Assembly (NCBI GenBank): GCA_039105265.1
Contig: JAPFFF010000043.1
Span: forward strand, 124,001 to 188,000
Length of the DNA stretch: 64,000 bases
Source: Tritrichomonas musculus
Taxonomy: Eukaryota > Parabasalia > Tritrichomonadida > Tritrichomonadidae
Reading direction: 5' to 3'
Shown: one piece after another, positions 42,088 through 53,012 of the stretch
Position numbering within the stretch: the stretch's first letter is position 1
How the letters are laid out: every line of letters begins with the position of its first letter
Position numbers and translations under genes: made by a program
The notes under the pieces: generated by a model
Databases searched by the model: none
Seen by the model: the letters and a program-made list of their open reading frames with translations, nothing else
What the model was told of the DNA's origin: nothing

Positions 42088-42221
42088 TTAAAATAATATA
42101 TTTTTTTTAATTATGCAAATGATTAGCAAGCATGTAAAAAAACTATTTATCTAAATCTTTAAACATGTTTTTAATTAAAATTAAGAATAAATTTTAAATA
42201 ATTAGTGTTAATGTTAAAAAG

Positions 42222-43538
42222 TTACAATTGCACATTTCCTTCATATACCAAATCAAAATTAATATCGCATTTTCTAATTCGAGTAAATTCAAGAAATGCC
42301 TCTATTGCTTTTGCCATGCTTTTTTCTACTCATTTTCCTTTGGCATGATAACAACCCAAGTAAAAGAGAGCATCTGGATTTCCTTTTTTAGCAGATCTTT
42401 CAAAGCATTCCAAAGCTTTTTTATAATCTTTTTCAACACATTTCCCGTCAGCATAAAAAGTGCCAATTTTGAATAATGCCTTTGAATTTCCCATTTTGCC
42501 TGATTTTTTGAAATAATTAAGAGCCAATAAATCATTTTTCTCAACATCCAAGCCTTTATAACACATTTCGCCAAAATTGAGATAAGATTCTGAATTTCCA
42601 TTTTCATCTGAAAATTTAAACCATTCAATCGCCTTATTGACATCCTTATCAATTCATGTTCCTAATTGATAAAACAAAAATAGCACTCAAATTTTTAAGT
42701 TCGGCAGCTTTTTGAATACATGGAAGTGCTTTTGAATAACTTTCTTCAATTATATAAAACTTTCCTACTTTTTCATTATCTTGATCAAAACCTTCACCAT
42801 TTAAATAACAGATTCCTAATATGAAAAAATGATTCTGAATGATTTAAATCAGCTGCTTTTGTTAAGTATTCGATTGCTTTTGAATAATCAACTTCAAGCC
42901 TTTTACCACAAATATAAAAGGTAGCAACTTTATGCATCGCTTTTGGATTTCCTTTTTCAGCTGCTTTCAAATAAAATTCTAATACTTTTTAAATAACATT
43001 CGGAAACTTTAAACATCACTTCTGAATCTCCAAGTTCACACAATTTCAGATAGTATTCAAATGCTTTCTCAGCATTTCGTTCAACACATTTCCCTTCATG
43101 ATACATGACTGCTAAATGCCTGATGGCATCAATATTTCCTTTTTCTTCCAATTGTTTAATGCATTCAATTGCTTTCGCGTAATTCTGTTCTACAAAATCA
43201 CCATTGAAATATTCTTCCAATTGATATATCGAACATTCATGGCCTTGTAAGCTTGCCTTTTCATAATATTCAATTGATTTCGCATAATTCTGTTCAACAC
43301 CGTTTCATTCTTCATATAAAATTCCTAAATAGGAAAAACTCATAGAAAATCCTAATTGAGCTGCTTTTTCATAACATTCAATTGCTTTTGAATAATTTTG
43401 TTCAACTTCTTCTCCTCGCTCATAGAGAATACATATATTATGAAACACAAGTGGGTCACCTTGTTCACAAAGTCTTAGACATCGCTCAAAATTAGTCAAT
43501 GGTTATGATTCATGGGAACCTAGCTCGCTATTTTTCAT
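42222..43538 (-). pseudogene. Sel1-like repeat protein gene, decayed
   Basis: From ATG 43538 (MKNSELGSHES) to TAA 42222 the minus strand encodes at least eight Sel1-type repeats. Examples are YERGEEVEQNYSKAIECYEK, YICGKRLEVDYSKAIEYLTK and DGKCVEKDYKKALECFERSA. Sel1 repeats are ~36-residue helix pairs acting as protein scaffolds. The sequence is interrupted by one TAA near the start, three TGA codons (near 43303, 42652 and 42323) and at least three frame changes. All three TGA codons fall where the Sel1 consensus has Gly. The many breaks make a functional protein unlikely. Confidence 0.8.
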
Positions 43539-44107
43539 TTTCTAAAATGATATGAATAATAAAAATTTTAATATAAATTGTGAGGAATGGCTTAACTTTC
43601 TTTCAATTTTAAAATTTTTATGAATTTGTAGGAACCTTTATCATACAACTTTAATTTTGATTTTATACCTATCTTTTATAAAATATTTCTTCTCAAATTT
43701 TTGATTAATTTCAAAAGTTGAATTGCTTGTTATCTTTGAATTCTCGAGATCGATAATTGACTGACTTTTGATATTGATAAATAAATATACACTGATACTA
43801 GATATCGATTTCAGAGATCGAGAATTCTCATTTTTTAATATCAGAATTTTCATTTTAACTTTCTGGTATATATGATCGTTATTTAAATTCAAAAAAATCT
43901 GATATCAGATTTTTCATTTTAACCAGGGATGGGCCCCGTGCTCAACGGGATCACCTGGGAAATGTCAGAATTTCGACCAGAAATAAAATTCGCTGGAACA
44001 TCATTGAATTTGATATTAACAAATTTGATAAATTGATTGAAATCATTTTCATATCACATTTCATATTTTATCATTTTTATATCACATTTCAATACTTTTA
44101 TATAAAA

Positions 44108-45286
44108 ATGAGTTTTGAAACATTTGTTGAAAAAATGAAAAGTGTTCAAAGTTCCCTTCTGGAATTCCTTGAAGAAGAATCAGATGGTGACGACAAATAT
44201 GAAAATTTCTTTAATCTTGTCTCGACTCAACAAATAATTAATGACGAACATGAATTTAACGCATTATTACGATTAATAAACAGTATTGTGAACAATCACT
44301 ATCGTTCTCGGAATTTTATTTCTAAAGTTGAGCGAGTTTTAAGACAATTCAAACAAGGTCTCCAAAAATATTTTTCAAATTCAGAAATATTCAACATTTT
44401 CAAAGATAACAAGCGAATCCTTCTCTTTCTTCTTGAAGAAAAAATGATGATAATTGATGAACACATTTTTTCAATAATTACTAGTTCAGAATATGTCCGA
44501 AAAAACTATTGTGAATATTTTCAACCAGAAATCAAACGGTTTGTCACAGAAGGAAACATTGAAAAATACGGGAGCGAGAATAAATCGTTAAAAGACAATA
44601 AATTTATTGAAGTGATGAACAAAGAAATTGAAACCAATTTCTATGAAAAACGACGAGAAGGATTGAATGATGATTATTTGTGTGAACTGATTCGAAATAA
44701 CGAAATTCAAGAATTTATCAGATTTACAGAACAAAGAAATTTGTCACTCGAAATTTGCATTAAAAAATCAATTTTTGAAACAAATCGACTTTTGACAGAT
44801 AAATCTGATATTAAACTGATTGAATATGCATCGTTTTATGGCTCGAATGATATCATCAAATACATTGAAAAGAAAGGAGTTGAACTGACACCATCGATGT
44901 GGATTTATGGTATTCACAGTTGTAATGCAGAACTGATCAGATATCTTGAAGACAATCATGTTTCACCACCAGATAATGATTATGAAAGAATTCTTGAAGA
45001 ATCGATTAAATGTCATCACAACGATATTTCGAACTACCTCATTGACAATATAATGAACGAAGAATATCTCCAAAATAACATTGAAAATGAATATTATGAT
45101 AATCTTTATCGTTATGCAACTGAATCTTACAATTATTGTTTTTTCCCAACAAACATGAAATACAAAAACATGTTTTTTTATTTATGTGAATTTGACTATT
45201 ACACACTTGTTAAACTTTATTTGATTGATGGAACCATTGACATAAATGCAGCAATTAAAACATCAATCATTCAAATAACATTTTAA
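44108..45286 (+). CDS. DUF3447 (ankyrin-associated) protein, copy 1
   Basis: The start is the ATG at 44108 (MSFETFVEKMKS), which follows the AT-rich leader also kept in copy 2; the frame is open 25 codons upstream but without support. The 392-residue product has the standard trichomonad DUF3447 layout: a helical N-terminus (residues 1-110), then degenerate ankyrin-like helices, for example IKLIEYASFYGSNDIIKYIE and MWIYGIHSCNAELIRYLEDN. In relatives this is followed by regular ankyrin repeats. Here the frame closes at a stop inside the same linker that separates the downstream ankyrin cassettes. It is about 97% identical to copy 2 at 51834-53012. The function of the family is unknown; ankyrin repeats mediate protein binding. 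Confidence 0.8.
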   Translation: MSFETFVEKMKSVQSSLLEFLEEESDGDDKYENFFNLVSTQQIINDEHEFNALLRLINSIVNNHYRSRNFISKVERVLRQFKQGLQKYFSNSEIFNIFKDNKRILLFLLEEKMMIIDEHIFSIITSSEYVRKNYCEYFQPEIKRFVTEGNIEKYGSENKSLKDNKFIEVMNKEIETNFYEKRREGLNDDYLCELIRNNEIQEFIRFTEQRNLSLEICIKKSIFETNRLLTDKSDIKLIEYASFYGSNDIIKYIEKKGVELTPSMWIYGIHSCNAELIRYLEDNHVSPPDNDYERILEESIKCHHNDISNYLIDNIMNEEYLQNNIENEYYDNLYRYATESYNYCFFPTNMKYKNMFFYLCEFDYYTLVKLYLIDGTIDINAAIKTSIIQITF

Positions 45287-46334
45287 AACAAAAACATTCA
45301 TAAAATTCAAATCTAACTTTTTTCATGATATTGAAAACTCGAATTATTTATGGAATTTAACTCGAACATTTAATGATACGGCGTTGATTCTTGCTGTGCT
45401 AAAATGCAATAAAGAAATTGTTGAACTATTACTAAGACAAGAAGGCATTGATATCAACATTCAAGGAATTTAAATCAAAAACATTCATGAAATTCAAATC
45501 TAACTTTTTTCATATGATTGAAAAATTGAATGATTTATGGAATTTAACTCGAACATTTAATTATACGGCGTTGATTTATGCTGCCGAAGAAGGCCATAAA
45601 GAAATTGTTGAACTATTAATAAGCCAAGAAGGCATTGATATCAACATTCAAGACATTTTAAATCAAAACATTCATAATATTCAAATCTAACTTTTTCATT
45701 GGATTGAAAACTTGAATTATTTATGGAATTTAACTCGAATATTTAATAAAACGGCGTTGATTCTTGCTGTGCTAAAAGGCCATAAAGAAATTGTTGAACT
45801 ATTACTAAGACAAGAAGGCATTGATATCAACATTCAAGACATTTTAAATCAAAACATTCATTTTATTCAAATCTAACTTTTTTGATTATATTGAAAACTT
45901 GAATGATTTATGGAATTTAACTCGAACATTTAATGATACGGCGTTGATTTATGCTGCAAAAAAGGGCCATAAAGAAATTGTTGAACTATTAATAATACAA
46001 GAAGGCATTGATATCAACATTCAAGACATTTTAAATCAAAACATTCATAATATTCAAATCTAACTTTTTTCATAAGATTGAAAACTTGAATTATTTATGG
46101 AATTTAACTCGAACATTTAATGATACGGCATTGATTTATGCTGCAAGAGAAGGCCATAAAGAAATTGTTGAACTATTACTAAGACAAGAAGGCATTGATA
46201 TCAACAAGAAAAACATTTTAAATCAAAACATTCATAAAATTCAAATCTAACTTTTTTGATTATATTCAAATCTAACTTTTTTCATTATGTTGAAAAACTG
46301 AATGATTTATGGAATTTTGAAATAATTTTTTTAC
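45287..46334 (+). repeat. Tandem array of five ~187-bp ankyrin cassettes (array 1)
   Basis: The word ACGGCGTTGATT (or a one-base variant) recurs at about 45378, 45565, 45751, 45938 and 46125, so the period is 186-187 bp. Each unit encodes FxxxIENLNYLWNLTRTFN, then one ankyrin repeat TALIxxAxxGHKEIVELLLR, then QEGIDIN. A linker (ATTTTAAATCAAAACATTCA type) follows that has a stop in each frame. The ankyrin core stays open in all five, and it varies mostly at the five residues after TALIx: AVLKC, AAEEG, AVLKG, AAKKG, AAREG. Confidence 0.85.
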
Positions 46335-46421
46335 AAAACGGCCATCGACTTTGCAAGAAAAGAAAATCATCGAGAAATTGTTGATCTTTTATCTAAAGGA
46401 CCGATCAAAACAAAACCCTAA
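46335..46421 (+). pseudogene. Terminal ankyrin repeat and C-terminus, array 1
   Basis: Reads KTAIDFARKENHREIVDLLS, then KGPIKTKP and a TAA. This is the usual last ankyrin repeat and tail of such proteins. It is not joined in frame to the DUF3447 start. The same tail ends array 2. Confidence 0.7.
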
Positions 46422-47179
46422 GGCGAGTAATTGAAGTCTTAATGATTAATAAAAATTAATTACTACATTACAATCAAAATTATATTTTAATCTTTAATAG
46501 AATAATATTTTTTTATGATATTATTGAGCCTTTTTATTCAGGAACAGGATGACATAGATTTTGAACTTTCTTTGCAAAGATGTTCTCAGTCCATATCTTG
46601 GAAATTTAATTTGTTATTTCCTACCGCAGGTGGATATACCAGCTGAATTTCTGATATTTAGAAATGATGAACATTTTGGGAGATATTTTTTGCCCCCAAT
46701 CTCTTTTGACCCCAACGATTAAGGTCAATATTGACCCTGTATCGTACTTCAGAAAAAATCGGCGAGAACTTTTTTGCACTTTTGTGAAAAAAACCATGAG
46801 TAGCTACTCACGCTTTTTTCTCCAAATTTTAATTTTTAACAAATAATGCTAATTGTATATTTATGAAAAGATTAGTAAACATTTATTGCTATATATAACA
46901 TCATAGACACGAATATGTGAAGAAAATCTTATATATTTTTTTATAAAGAGATATCTATAATATTATTAATTAATATTTTTTTTACCTAAAAAAGAAAAAA
47001 TTGGTTTAATAATTACTACAATGAGATGCTAATTACGAATAACTTACTCGGGATGGAAGAAATTTTTTTTTCTGTGAAGTTCATATTATGAGGTTCTTGA
47101 AATTGAACTGTGATTTTTTCCTACAGATATTTCACTATTTAAGTTTCAGATTATTAATTGCAATGATAATAATAATGTT

Positions 47180-47211
<32 letters not shown>

Positions 47212-47362
47212 CATATTCATATAGTATATTTAATTTTTTTTTGTTTATTTTGATTTTTTTTCGGTCAAAAAGTTTCCACAATTTGATAGAGTGAAAAATA
47301 ATCATGAACTTTTTCTTGGAGCCAAAAATAAAACATAACTTTTTCTTAAAGATAAAAAATAT
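46422..47362. other. Gene-free DNA with a 30-bp poly-T run
   Basis: The first ~75 bp still match the sequence after array 2 (segmental duplication). Poly-T is at 47182-47211. The region around 46600-46830 is less AT-rich, but no frame is convincing. Confidence 0.4.
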
Positions 47363-48494
47363 AAAGATCTCTTCCCGAAAAAAAAAGGTATTATTGGGTG
47401 GGAATTTCTAAAAAATTTGGGAAATGAACTTTTTGAAAAGAAAAAAAATTGAAGGGTAATTTCTTAAAATATACATGAGAAAGGAATTAGCAAAGGAAAA
47501 AAAATTAATTTTTTTGAAAATTTTTATAAAGAAATACTTTTCTATTAATATACCTGAGAAATACGTAATTTTTTCATGAATAAAAAAATTAAAAAAAAAA
47601 AAAATTATAGTGAATCGAACTGGAGCTTTTATATTTTAATATGACAAAGAATGAACAATTAAGCTATCAAAAATTGAATTATAGAAAAAAATAGTTATAT
47701 AAAAAGTTAAAGTTCTAAATTGTTCATTTTAAAATACAACTCAAAAACATTACTTTATTAGTAACAAAGTGCTTTTTAATGAAATATTGTATTATACAAG
47801 TTATTTTACGAAATTATAAAAAATAGAGGGAAAAGAAAATGCAAAAATATAAAAGGTTTTATATAAAATATTTTTTTTACTTCTATAAAGCTTATTTCGT
47901 TAATAGAATAAATATTTATTTCAGAATGAGCAAAATATAATAAATAATTCAGATCAATTCTTGACGTTGCTTTGAGTATGGTGAATATTCTTGATTGTAA
48001 AAGTAATAAAGAAGGATTTTTTATAACTAAAATAATTTTAGTGTTGATTTAGCAGAAAAATTATTAAGTCTTGCTTTAGTTACTTGAATTTTCCTTTTTT
48101 TTGTTTAAAACAAAGCAATTTGTATGAAAAAAGTTAAACTTTTTGACAAGAAATTCCCGGGAATGGGGAAGTATTGAAATTTGTATGAAAAAGTTAAACT
48201 TTTTGACGTGGGAAATATTTGGGGAAATGGGGAAGTTCTGAAAAAGTTTATTTTTTTGAATTATAAAATGGTTTGAGAAAATGGGAATTTAAGAAAAAGT
48301 TGTGGTTTAATATGAAAAAATTAAATAAAAACAAAAAAAATGCATTGAATATTTTCAATTATTAATTGGTCAAATATTTTTTTTTATTTATTTCCTATTT
48401 TTTATAATTCCATTCAATTTGATCTCTTCCCGGGAATATTTTTTGGAGTTTAGGACGGGAATTTCCCCTCTCAATTTTTCGGGAAGAGATCTTT
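47363..48494. mobile_element. 1.1-kb inverted-repeat element, possible non-autonomous transposon
   Basis: AAAGATCTCTTCCCGAAAA at 47363-47381 is mirrored exactly at 48476-48494. A third, direct copy GATCTCTTCCCGGGAA is at 48421, and CCCGGGAATGGGGAAG-like words recur inside (about 48155-48235). There is no coding capacity. Homology is limited to the ends and subterminal words, as in a non-autonomous DNA element. No clear target duplication. Confidence 0.45.
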
Positions 48495-48669
48495 AAAAAA
48501 ATAAAATAACTTTTTGATGCAATATGTTTATGACAAGAGAAACCAAATTGGCCCTCAATCATTTTTCTATTTATTTTAATCGTTTGTTTTTATAGAATAC
48601 TTGCTTAAAATAGAACAATATTCTTGAAAGAAAAATATATTATTACGCTATTATCATCCAAAGCATAGA

Positions 48670-48696
48670 CACTTTTTGAGCGAAGCTCAAAAAGTG
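48670..48696. repeat. Hairpin 1 of a three-copy family
   Basis: CACTTTTTGAGC, a GAA loop, then GCTCAAAAAGTG: a perfect 12-bp stem with a 3-nt loop. Confidence 0.85.
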
Positions 48697-48786
48697 GCGT
48701 TTTTTGCAATTTCCTCAAATCAGATATTCAAACATCAAAACCAGCTATAACCAAGTTATTACATATCCGAAATGAGTCTTATGCTT

Positions 48787-48819
48787 GGCCACTTTTTGAG
48801 CGAAGCTCAAAAAGTGGCC
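48787..48819. repeat. Hairpin 2 of a three-copy family
   Basis: GGCCACTTTTTGAGC, a GAA loop, then its exact complement: a perfect 15-bp stem. Confidence 0.85.
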
Positions 48820-48915
48820 TTTTATTATTTTCAAATTTGATTTCTTTTCAAAACTTACATAAATCAACTTCCATGAAGAAAACAAATGAAATATTATACC
48901 TAATAGATCTCAAGA

Positions 48916-48952
48916 ATGACAACTTTTTGAGCAAAGCTCAAAAAGTTGTCAT
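48916..48952. repeat. Hairpin 3 of a three-copy family
   Basis: ATGACAACTTTTTGAGC, an AAA loop, then its exact complement: a perfect 17-bp stem. The outer stem differs from hairpin 2 (CAA in place of CCA), with the matching change on the other side. Confidence 0.85.
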
Positions 48953-49058
48953 TAAATGATATTAATTATTAATTGAATTTCAAAATACAAAAAACATTTA
49001 TGTATGTTCAATGATTATAGTTTATTAAATGATTTATGATTATATCGCGCGTTAGTTT

Positions 49059-49060
<2 letters not shown>

Positions 49061-49106
<46 letters not shown>
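49061..49106. repeat. 46-bp poly-T run
   Basis: An uninterrupted T tract ends 82 bp before the open part of the cyclase relic. Confidence 0.9.
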
Positions 49107-49112
<6 letters not shown>

Positions 49113-49149
49113 TGAATAACTTCCATTGAATTTACCAATGTTCTCATTG

Positions 49150-49950
49150 TTAAGTAAATATAATTTATCATTTTTATTATTAATAATTTGAAGGAAGAGT
49201 TCAATATTGAGAGAATTTTGATTGCACGATTACCACCTATTTCTGTTGTTCAGAATCAATCATTAGTTGAGTTAATGATAGGTCAATTTGAGTCAAAATC
49301 ATTTAAAAATACGACACCTTTAAAAGTGCATATTACTTATAATCCTAGCCAATTTATAACTTTCAATAAAAATTGGCAGATCCAATTTATCAATTATTCT
49401 ACTTATAAACTTTTTGGACTATCTAGAGAAAAACTTTATCAATCTAATTTATTATCAATCATTAATTCAAGTGATTTCTATTTGATAAAAGAAAAACGCA
49501 AAAGAAACAATGGATTTAAAGAGATTCAAAAATCAAAGGAAAATAATTTCAGCATCATCATTTATAACTATAATGATAACCAAAATCTATTAGCTCTTGA
49601 ATCATTGTTTTTAAAGAAAAGATAATGATAGCATTGACCTGAATAAAAATGATGATAATGACCAAATATCTACACAAAAAATAGACCTTTTCAAAGAACC
49701 TTACAAGATCACAATTGTTGACATTAATTTTGTCTGAAGTTTTAACTTATTTACCTGCACCAGACGATATTTATGTTCTTATTTTGAATGATCAAACAAA
49801 GCAATATATAAATCATGCAAAAGAAGTATTCATTTTGTAATCATGATGTCATAATAACATTCTTTTATGCTGTAATACTGATTAATTTCTGTCAAATAGT
49901 TAAAAGGAAAATATTCTCCTTGTTAAACAAATTGACTATTTTTTGAGTTT
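49150..49950 (+). pseudogene. Relic of a trichomonad PAS/cyclase protein (copy A)
   Basis: The open stretch 49188-49625 lacks an ATG at its head. It reads KVHITYNPSQFITFNKNWQI and then QFINYSTYKLFGLSREKLYQ, a PAS-domain start as found between membrane and cyclase domains of large trichomonad receptors. Downstream pieces continue in other frames (EPYKITIVDINF, TYLPAPDDIYVLILNDQTKQ). The ~130 bp from about 49817 recur at 51306-51440. It is heavily broken. The catalytic cyclase domain is not visible. Confidence 0.5.
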
Positions 49951-49963
49951 CACAAATAAGAAG

Positions 49964-51020
49964 TTACAGAAGAAATAATAAAAAATGTATTTGTATTTTA
50001 TGTTTTCTGAAAAAAAAAAAAAAACAATAATTGCGATATTCAAAACTATATCGATAGAGATTTTCTTCGAATTTATTTTCAATGTCATTTTTCATTTCTT
50101 CTTCATCAATTAGATAATTGATGATATATCTTGAAACATCGTTATGATGACTTTTGATCGATTCGCGAAAAATGCTTTCATATGTACAATTTGGTGGTGA
50201 GATTTCATTGTCTTCAAGATATTTGATCAGTTCTGCATCTCTGCTATGAATCGCATAATACCAAATATTTGATGTCATTTCAAATCCATTCTTGTGAATG
50301 TAACGGATAATTTCATTTGATCAAAAAAATGCTGCATAATTAATAATTTTGATTTCTTTATTATTTTTCGTCAGGAGTTCATTCGTTTCAAAAATTGATG
50401 CTTCAATGTAACTTTCAAGTGACAAATTTGTTCTGTTGACGTGAACAATGAATTTTTTCGTTTCTTGTTTTCGAATAATTTCACTTAAATAACTATCATT
50501 TTCACTTTCTCGCCGTCGTTCATTCAAATATTCTTCTTCTTTTGTCATTTCTTTTATTAAATGTTCTTCTCTCAAAATTGAATTTTGACAAGAATACTTA
50601 TCAATGAATTCTTTGATTTCTGGTGAAAAATATTCACAATATTTATTTTCAAGAAATTCATCACTCGTTATTCGTGATACAATGTATTCAACAAGAGTTA
50701 TCATTCGTTCTTCAATAAAGAATAGAAGATGTCGTTTGTTGTTTTTAAAAAGTTCCAAGATTTCTGAATTATTCATTATTTTAGTAATATCAATCTTCAC
50801 AAATTCAATAATTCTTTCAACTTTATTATAAAAGTTATTAATTCGTTGATGATTATTAGAAATATTATTTATTAAATATAATCTTTCTTTGATTTCATGA
50901 TGATCTTTCGTGAATTTGTTGATCTTTGAAAACTTGAAGAAAGTTTTCAAAATTCTCTTCGACATTCTTTTCTTCTTCAAGATATTCTAGAAGATCTCTT
51001 TGAATGCTTTTCTTTTAATT
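49964..51020 (-). pseudogene. Third DUF3447 gene copy, diverged and broken
   Basis: The minus strand encodes the same protein type as the two DUF3447 genes, at much lower identity. Pieces are RDLLEYLEEEKNVEENFENF (about 51000-50930), then KERLYLINNISNNHQRINNF and onward, then FEMTSNIWYYAIHSRDAELI. It is broken by a frame change near 50915, by a TGA at about 50321 where relatives have Gly (YAAFF-stop-SNEIIRYI against ASFYGSNDIIKYI), and by an A-run near 50012-50022 that truncates the end. No ankyrin cassettes follow. Confidence 0.8.
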
Positions 51021-51305
51021 CAAATTTCAGTGGCGACCGTTTTTAAAAATTTAGTTGAGATCAAATCTAGGCTTTGGCAACATTTTGGAGATTTCTGGTC
51101 TATTAAACCATATAAAAGCTAGACACATACCGTTTCCCTTCTGAATTGCCTATTATTTTTAAAAACTTTCCCAGAATTAAATATATTATTATTATTTAAT
51201 TTCCTATCACGCTCAAAAAACTTACATTAGCAAAACGACACAAATTCACCTGCATTGTATTCAGCTCAATTAAGATGTCTAACTAACTTGATACATTTCT
51301 TAGTG

Positions 51306-51537
51306 CCATGCAAAAGAAGTATTCATTTTGTAATCATGATGCCATAATAACCTTCTTTTATGCAGTAATACTGATTAATCTCTATCAAACATTTAAAAAG
51401 AAAAATCTTCCCCTTGTTTAACAAATTGACCATTTTTTGAATTCTTTAAAAATATTTGCTACCATGATGATATAGACGAATTTTAATGCAGTGATTGCAC
51501 TTTCACAACATCCAATTGTTAAAACTGGATTTTTATG

Positions 51538-51540
<3 letters not shown>
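51306..51540 (+). pseudogene. Relic of a PAS/cyclase protein (copy B)
   Basis: The first ~135 bp repeat 49817-49950 in direct orientation, reading QKKYSFCNHDAIITFFYAVI in one frame. Then FNAVIALSQHPIVKTGF follows in another. The two copies bracket the minus-strand DUF3447 relic. Confidence 0.45.

Positions 51541-51568
<28 letters not shown>
51538..51568. repeat. ATT microsatellite
   Basis: About ten ATT units in a row, just beyond the cyclase relic copy B. Confidence 0.85.
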
Positions 51569-51833
51569 GTAAAAATGAAAATTTTATTGATTAGAATATT
51601 GATATATAACTGTTTTTTTTAATTCAAATTTCTATTATAAAATTCGCCTCTATAATCGTTTTTCTCTCTTTCACACAAAACCCACAATTTTTGGTTCTAA
51701 AATTACCAATTTCATTCACTGGAATATCATTGAATTTGACATTAACAAATTTGATAAATTGATTGAAATTATTTTCATATCACATTTCATATTTTATCTT
51801 TTTTATATCACATTTCAATACTTTTATATAAAA

Positions 51834-53012
51834 ATGAACATTGAAGAATATGTTGGGAAAATGAAAAGTATTCAAAGTTCCCTTCTGGAATTCCTTGAAG
51901 AAGAATCAGATGGTGACGACAAATATGAAAATTTCATTAATCTTGTCTCGACTCAACAAATAATTAATGACGAACATGAATTTAACGCATTATTACGATT
52001 AATAAACAGTATTGTGAACAATCATTATCGTTCTCGGAATTTTATTTCTAGAGTTGAGCGAGTTTTAAGACAATTCAAACAAGGTCTCCAAAAATATTTT
52101 TCAAATTCAGAAATATTCAACATTTTCAAAGATAACAAGCGAATCCTTCTCTTTCTTCTTGAAGAAAAAATGATGATAATTGATGAACACATTTTTTCAA
52201 TAATTACTAGTTCAGAATATGTCCGAAAAAACTATTGTGAATATTTTCAACCAGAAATCAAACGGTTTGTCACAGAAGAAAACATTGAAAAATACGGGAG
52301 CGAGAATGAATCGTTAAAAGACAATAAATTTATTGAAGTGATGAACAAAGAAATTGAAACCAATTTCTATGAAAAACGACGAGAAGGATTGAATGATGAT
52401 TATTTGTGTGAACTGATTCGAAATAACGAAATTCAAGAATTTATCAGATTTACAGAACAAAGAAATTTGTCACTCGAAATTTGCATTAAAAAATCAATTT
52501 TTGAAACAAATCGACTTTTGACAGATAAATCTGATATTAAACTGATTGAATATGCATCGTTTTATGGCTCGAATGACATCATCAAATACATTGAAAAGAA
52601 AGGAGTTGAACTGACATCATCGATGTGGATTTATGGTATTCACAGTTGTAATGCAGAACTGATCAGATATCTTGAAGAGAATCATGTTCCACCACCAACA
52701 AATGGTTACGAAAGAATTCTTGAAGAATCGATTAAATGTCATCACAACGAAATTTCGAACTACCTCATTGACAATATAATGAACGAAGAATATCTCCAAA
52801 ATAACATTGAAAATGAATATTATGATAATCTTTATCGTTATGCAACTGAATCTTACAATTATTGTTTTTTCCTAACAAACATGAAATACAAAAACATGTT
52901 TTTTTATTTATGTGAATTTGACTATTACACACTTGTTAAACTTTATTTGATTGATGGAACCATTGACATAAATGCAGCAATTAAAACATCAATCATTCAA
53001 ATAACATTTTAA
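51834..53012 (+). CDS. DUF3447 (ankyrin-associated) protein, copy 2
   Basis: The start is the ATG at 51834 (MNIEEYVGKMKS). The 392 residues align without gaps to copy 1 (44108-45286). Differences cluster in the first 13 codons (SFETFVEKMKSV against NIEEYVGKMKSI) and near ENHVPPPTNGYER. Elsewhere the copies are almost identical, including ~100 bp upstream. As in copy 1 the frame closes in the linker before the first ankyrin cassette. The duplication covers gene, array and 3' flank, on the same strand, 7.7 kb apart. Confidence 0.8.
   Translation: MNIEEYVGKMKSIQSSLLEFLEEESDGDDKYENFINLVSTQQIINDEHEFNALLRLINSIVNNHYRSRNFISRVERVLRQFKQGLQKYFSNSEIFNIFKDNKRILLFLLEEKMMIIDEHIFSIITSSEYVRKNYCEYFQPEIKRFVTEENIEKYGSENESLKDNKFIEVMNKEIETNFYEKRREGLNDDYLCELIRNNEIQEFIRFTEQRNLSLEICIKKSIFETNRLLTDKSDIKLIEYASFYGSNDIIKYIEKKGVELTSSMWIYGIHSCNAELIRYLEENHVPPPTNGYERILEESIKCHHNEISNYLIDNIMNEEYLQNNIENEYYDNLYRYATESYNYCFFLTNMKYKNMFFYLCEFDYYTLVKLYLIDGTIDINAAIKTSIIQITF

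Noticed and set aside
45448-46130. Introns in the ankyrin linkers
   Set aside because: The linkers lack a GTATGT-type 5' site and the extended trichomonad branch/3' motif (ACTAACACACAG), so splicing does not explain the stops.
42222-51020. TGA as a sense codon for glycine
   Set aside because: Intact genes in the window end at TGA at the expected place, and the Gly positions lie only in genes with other breaks; kept as an observation only.
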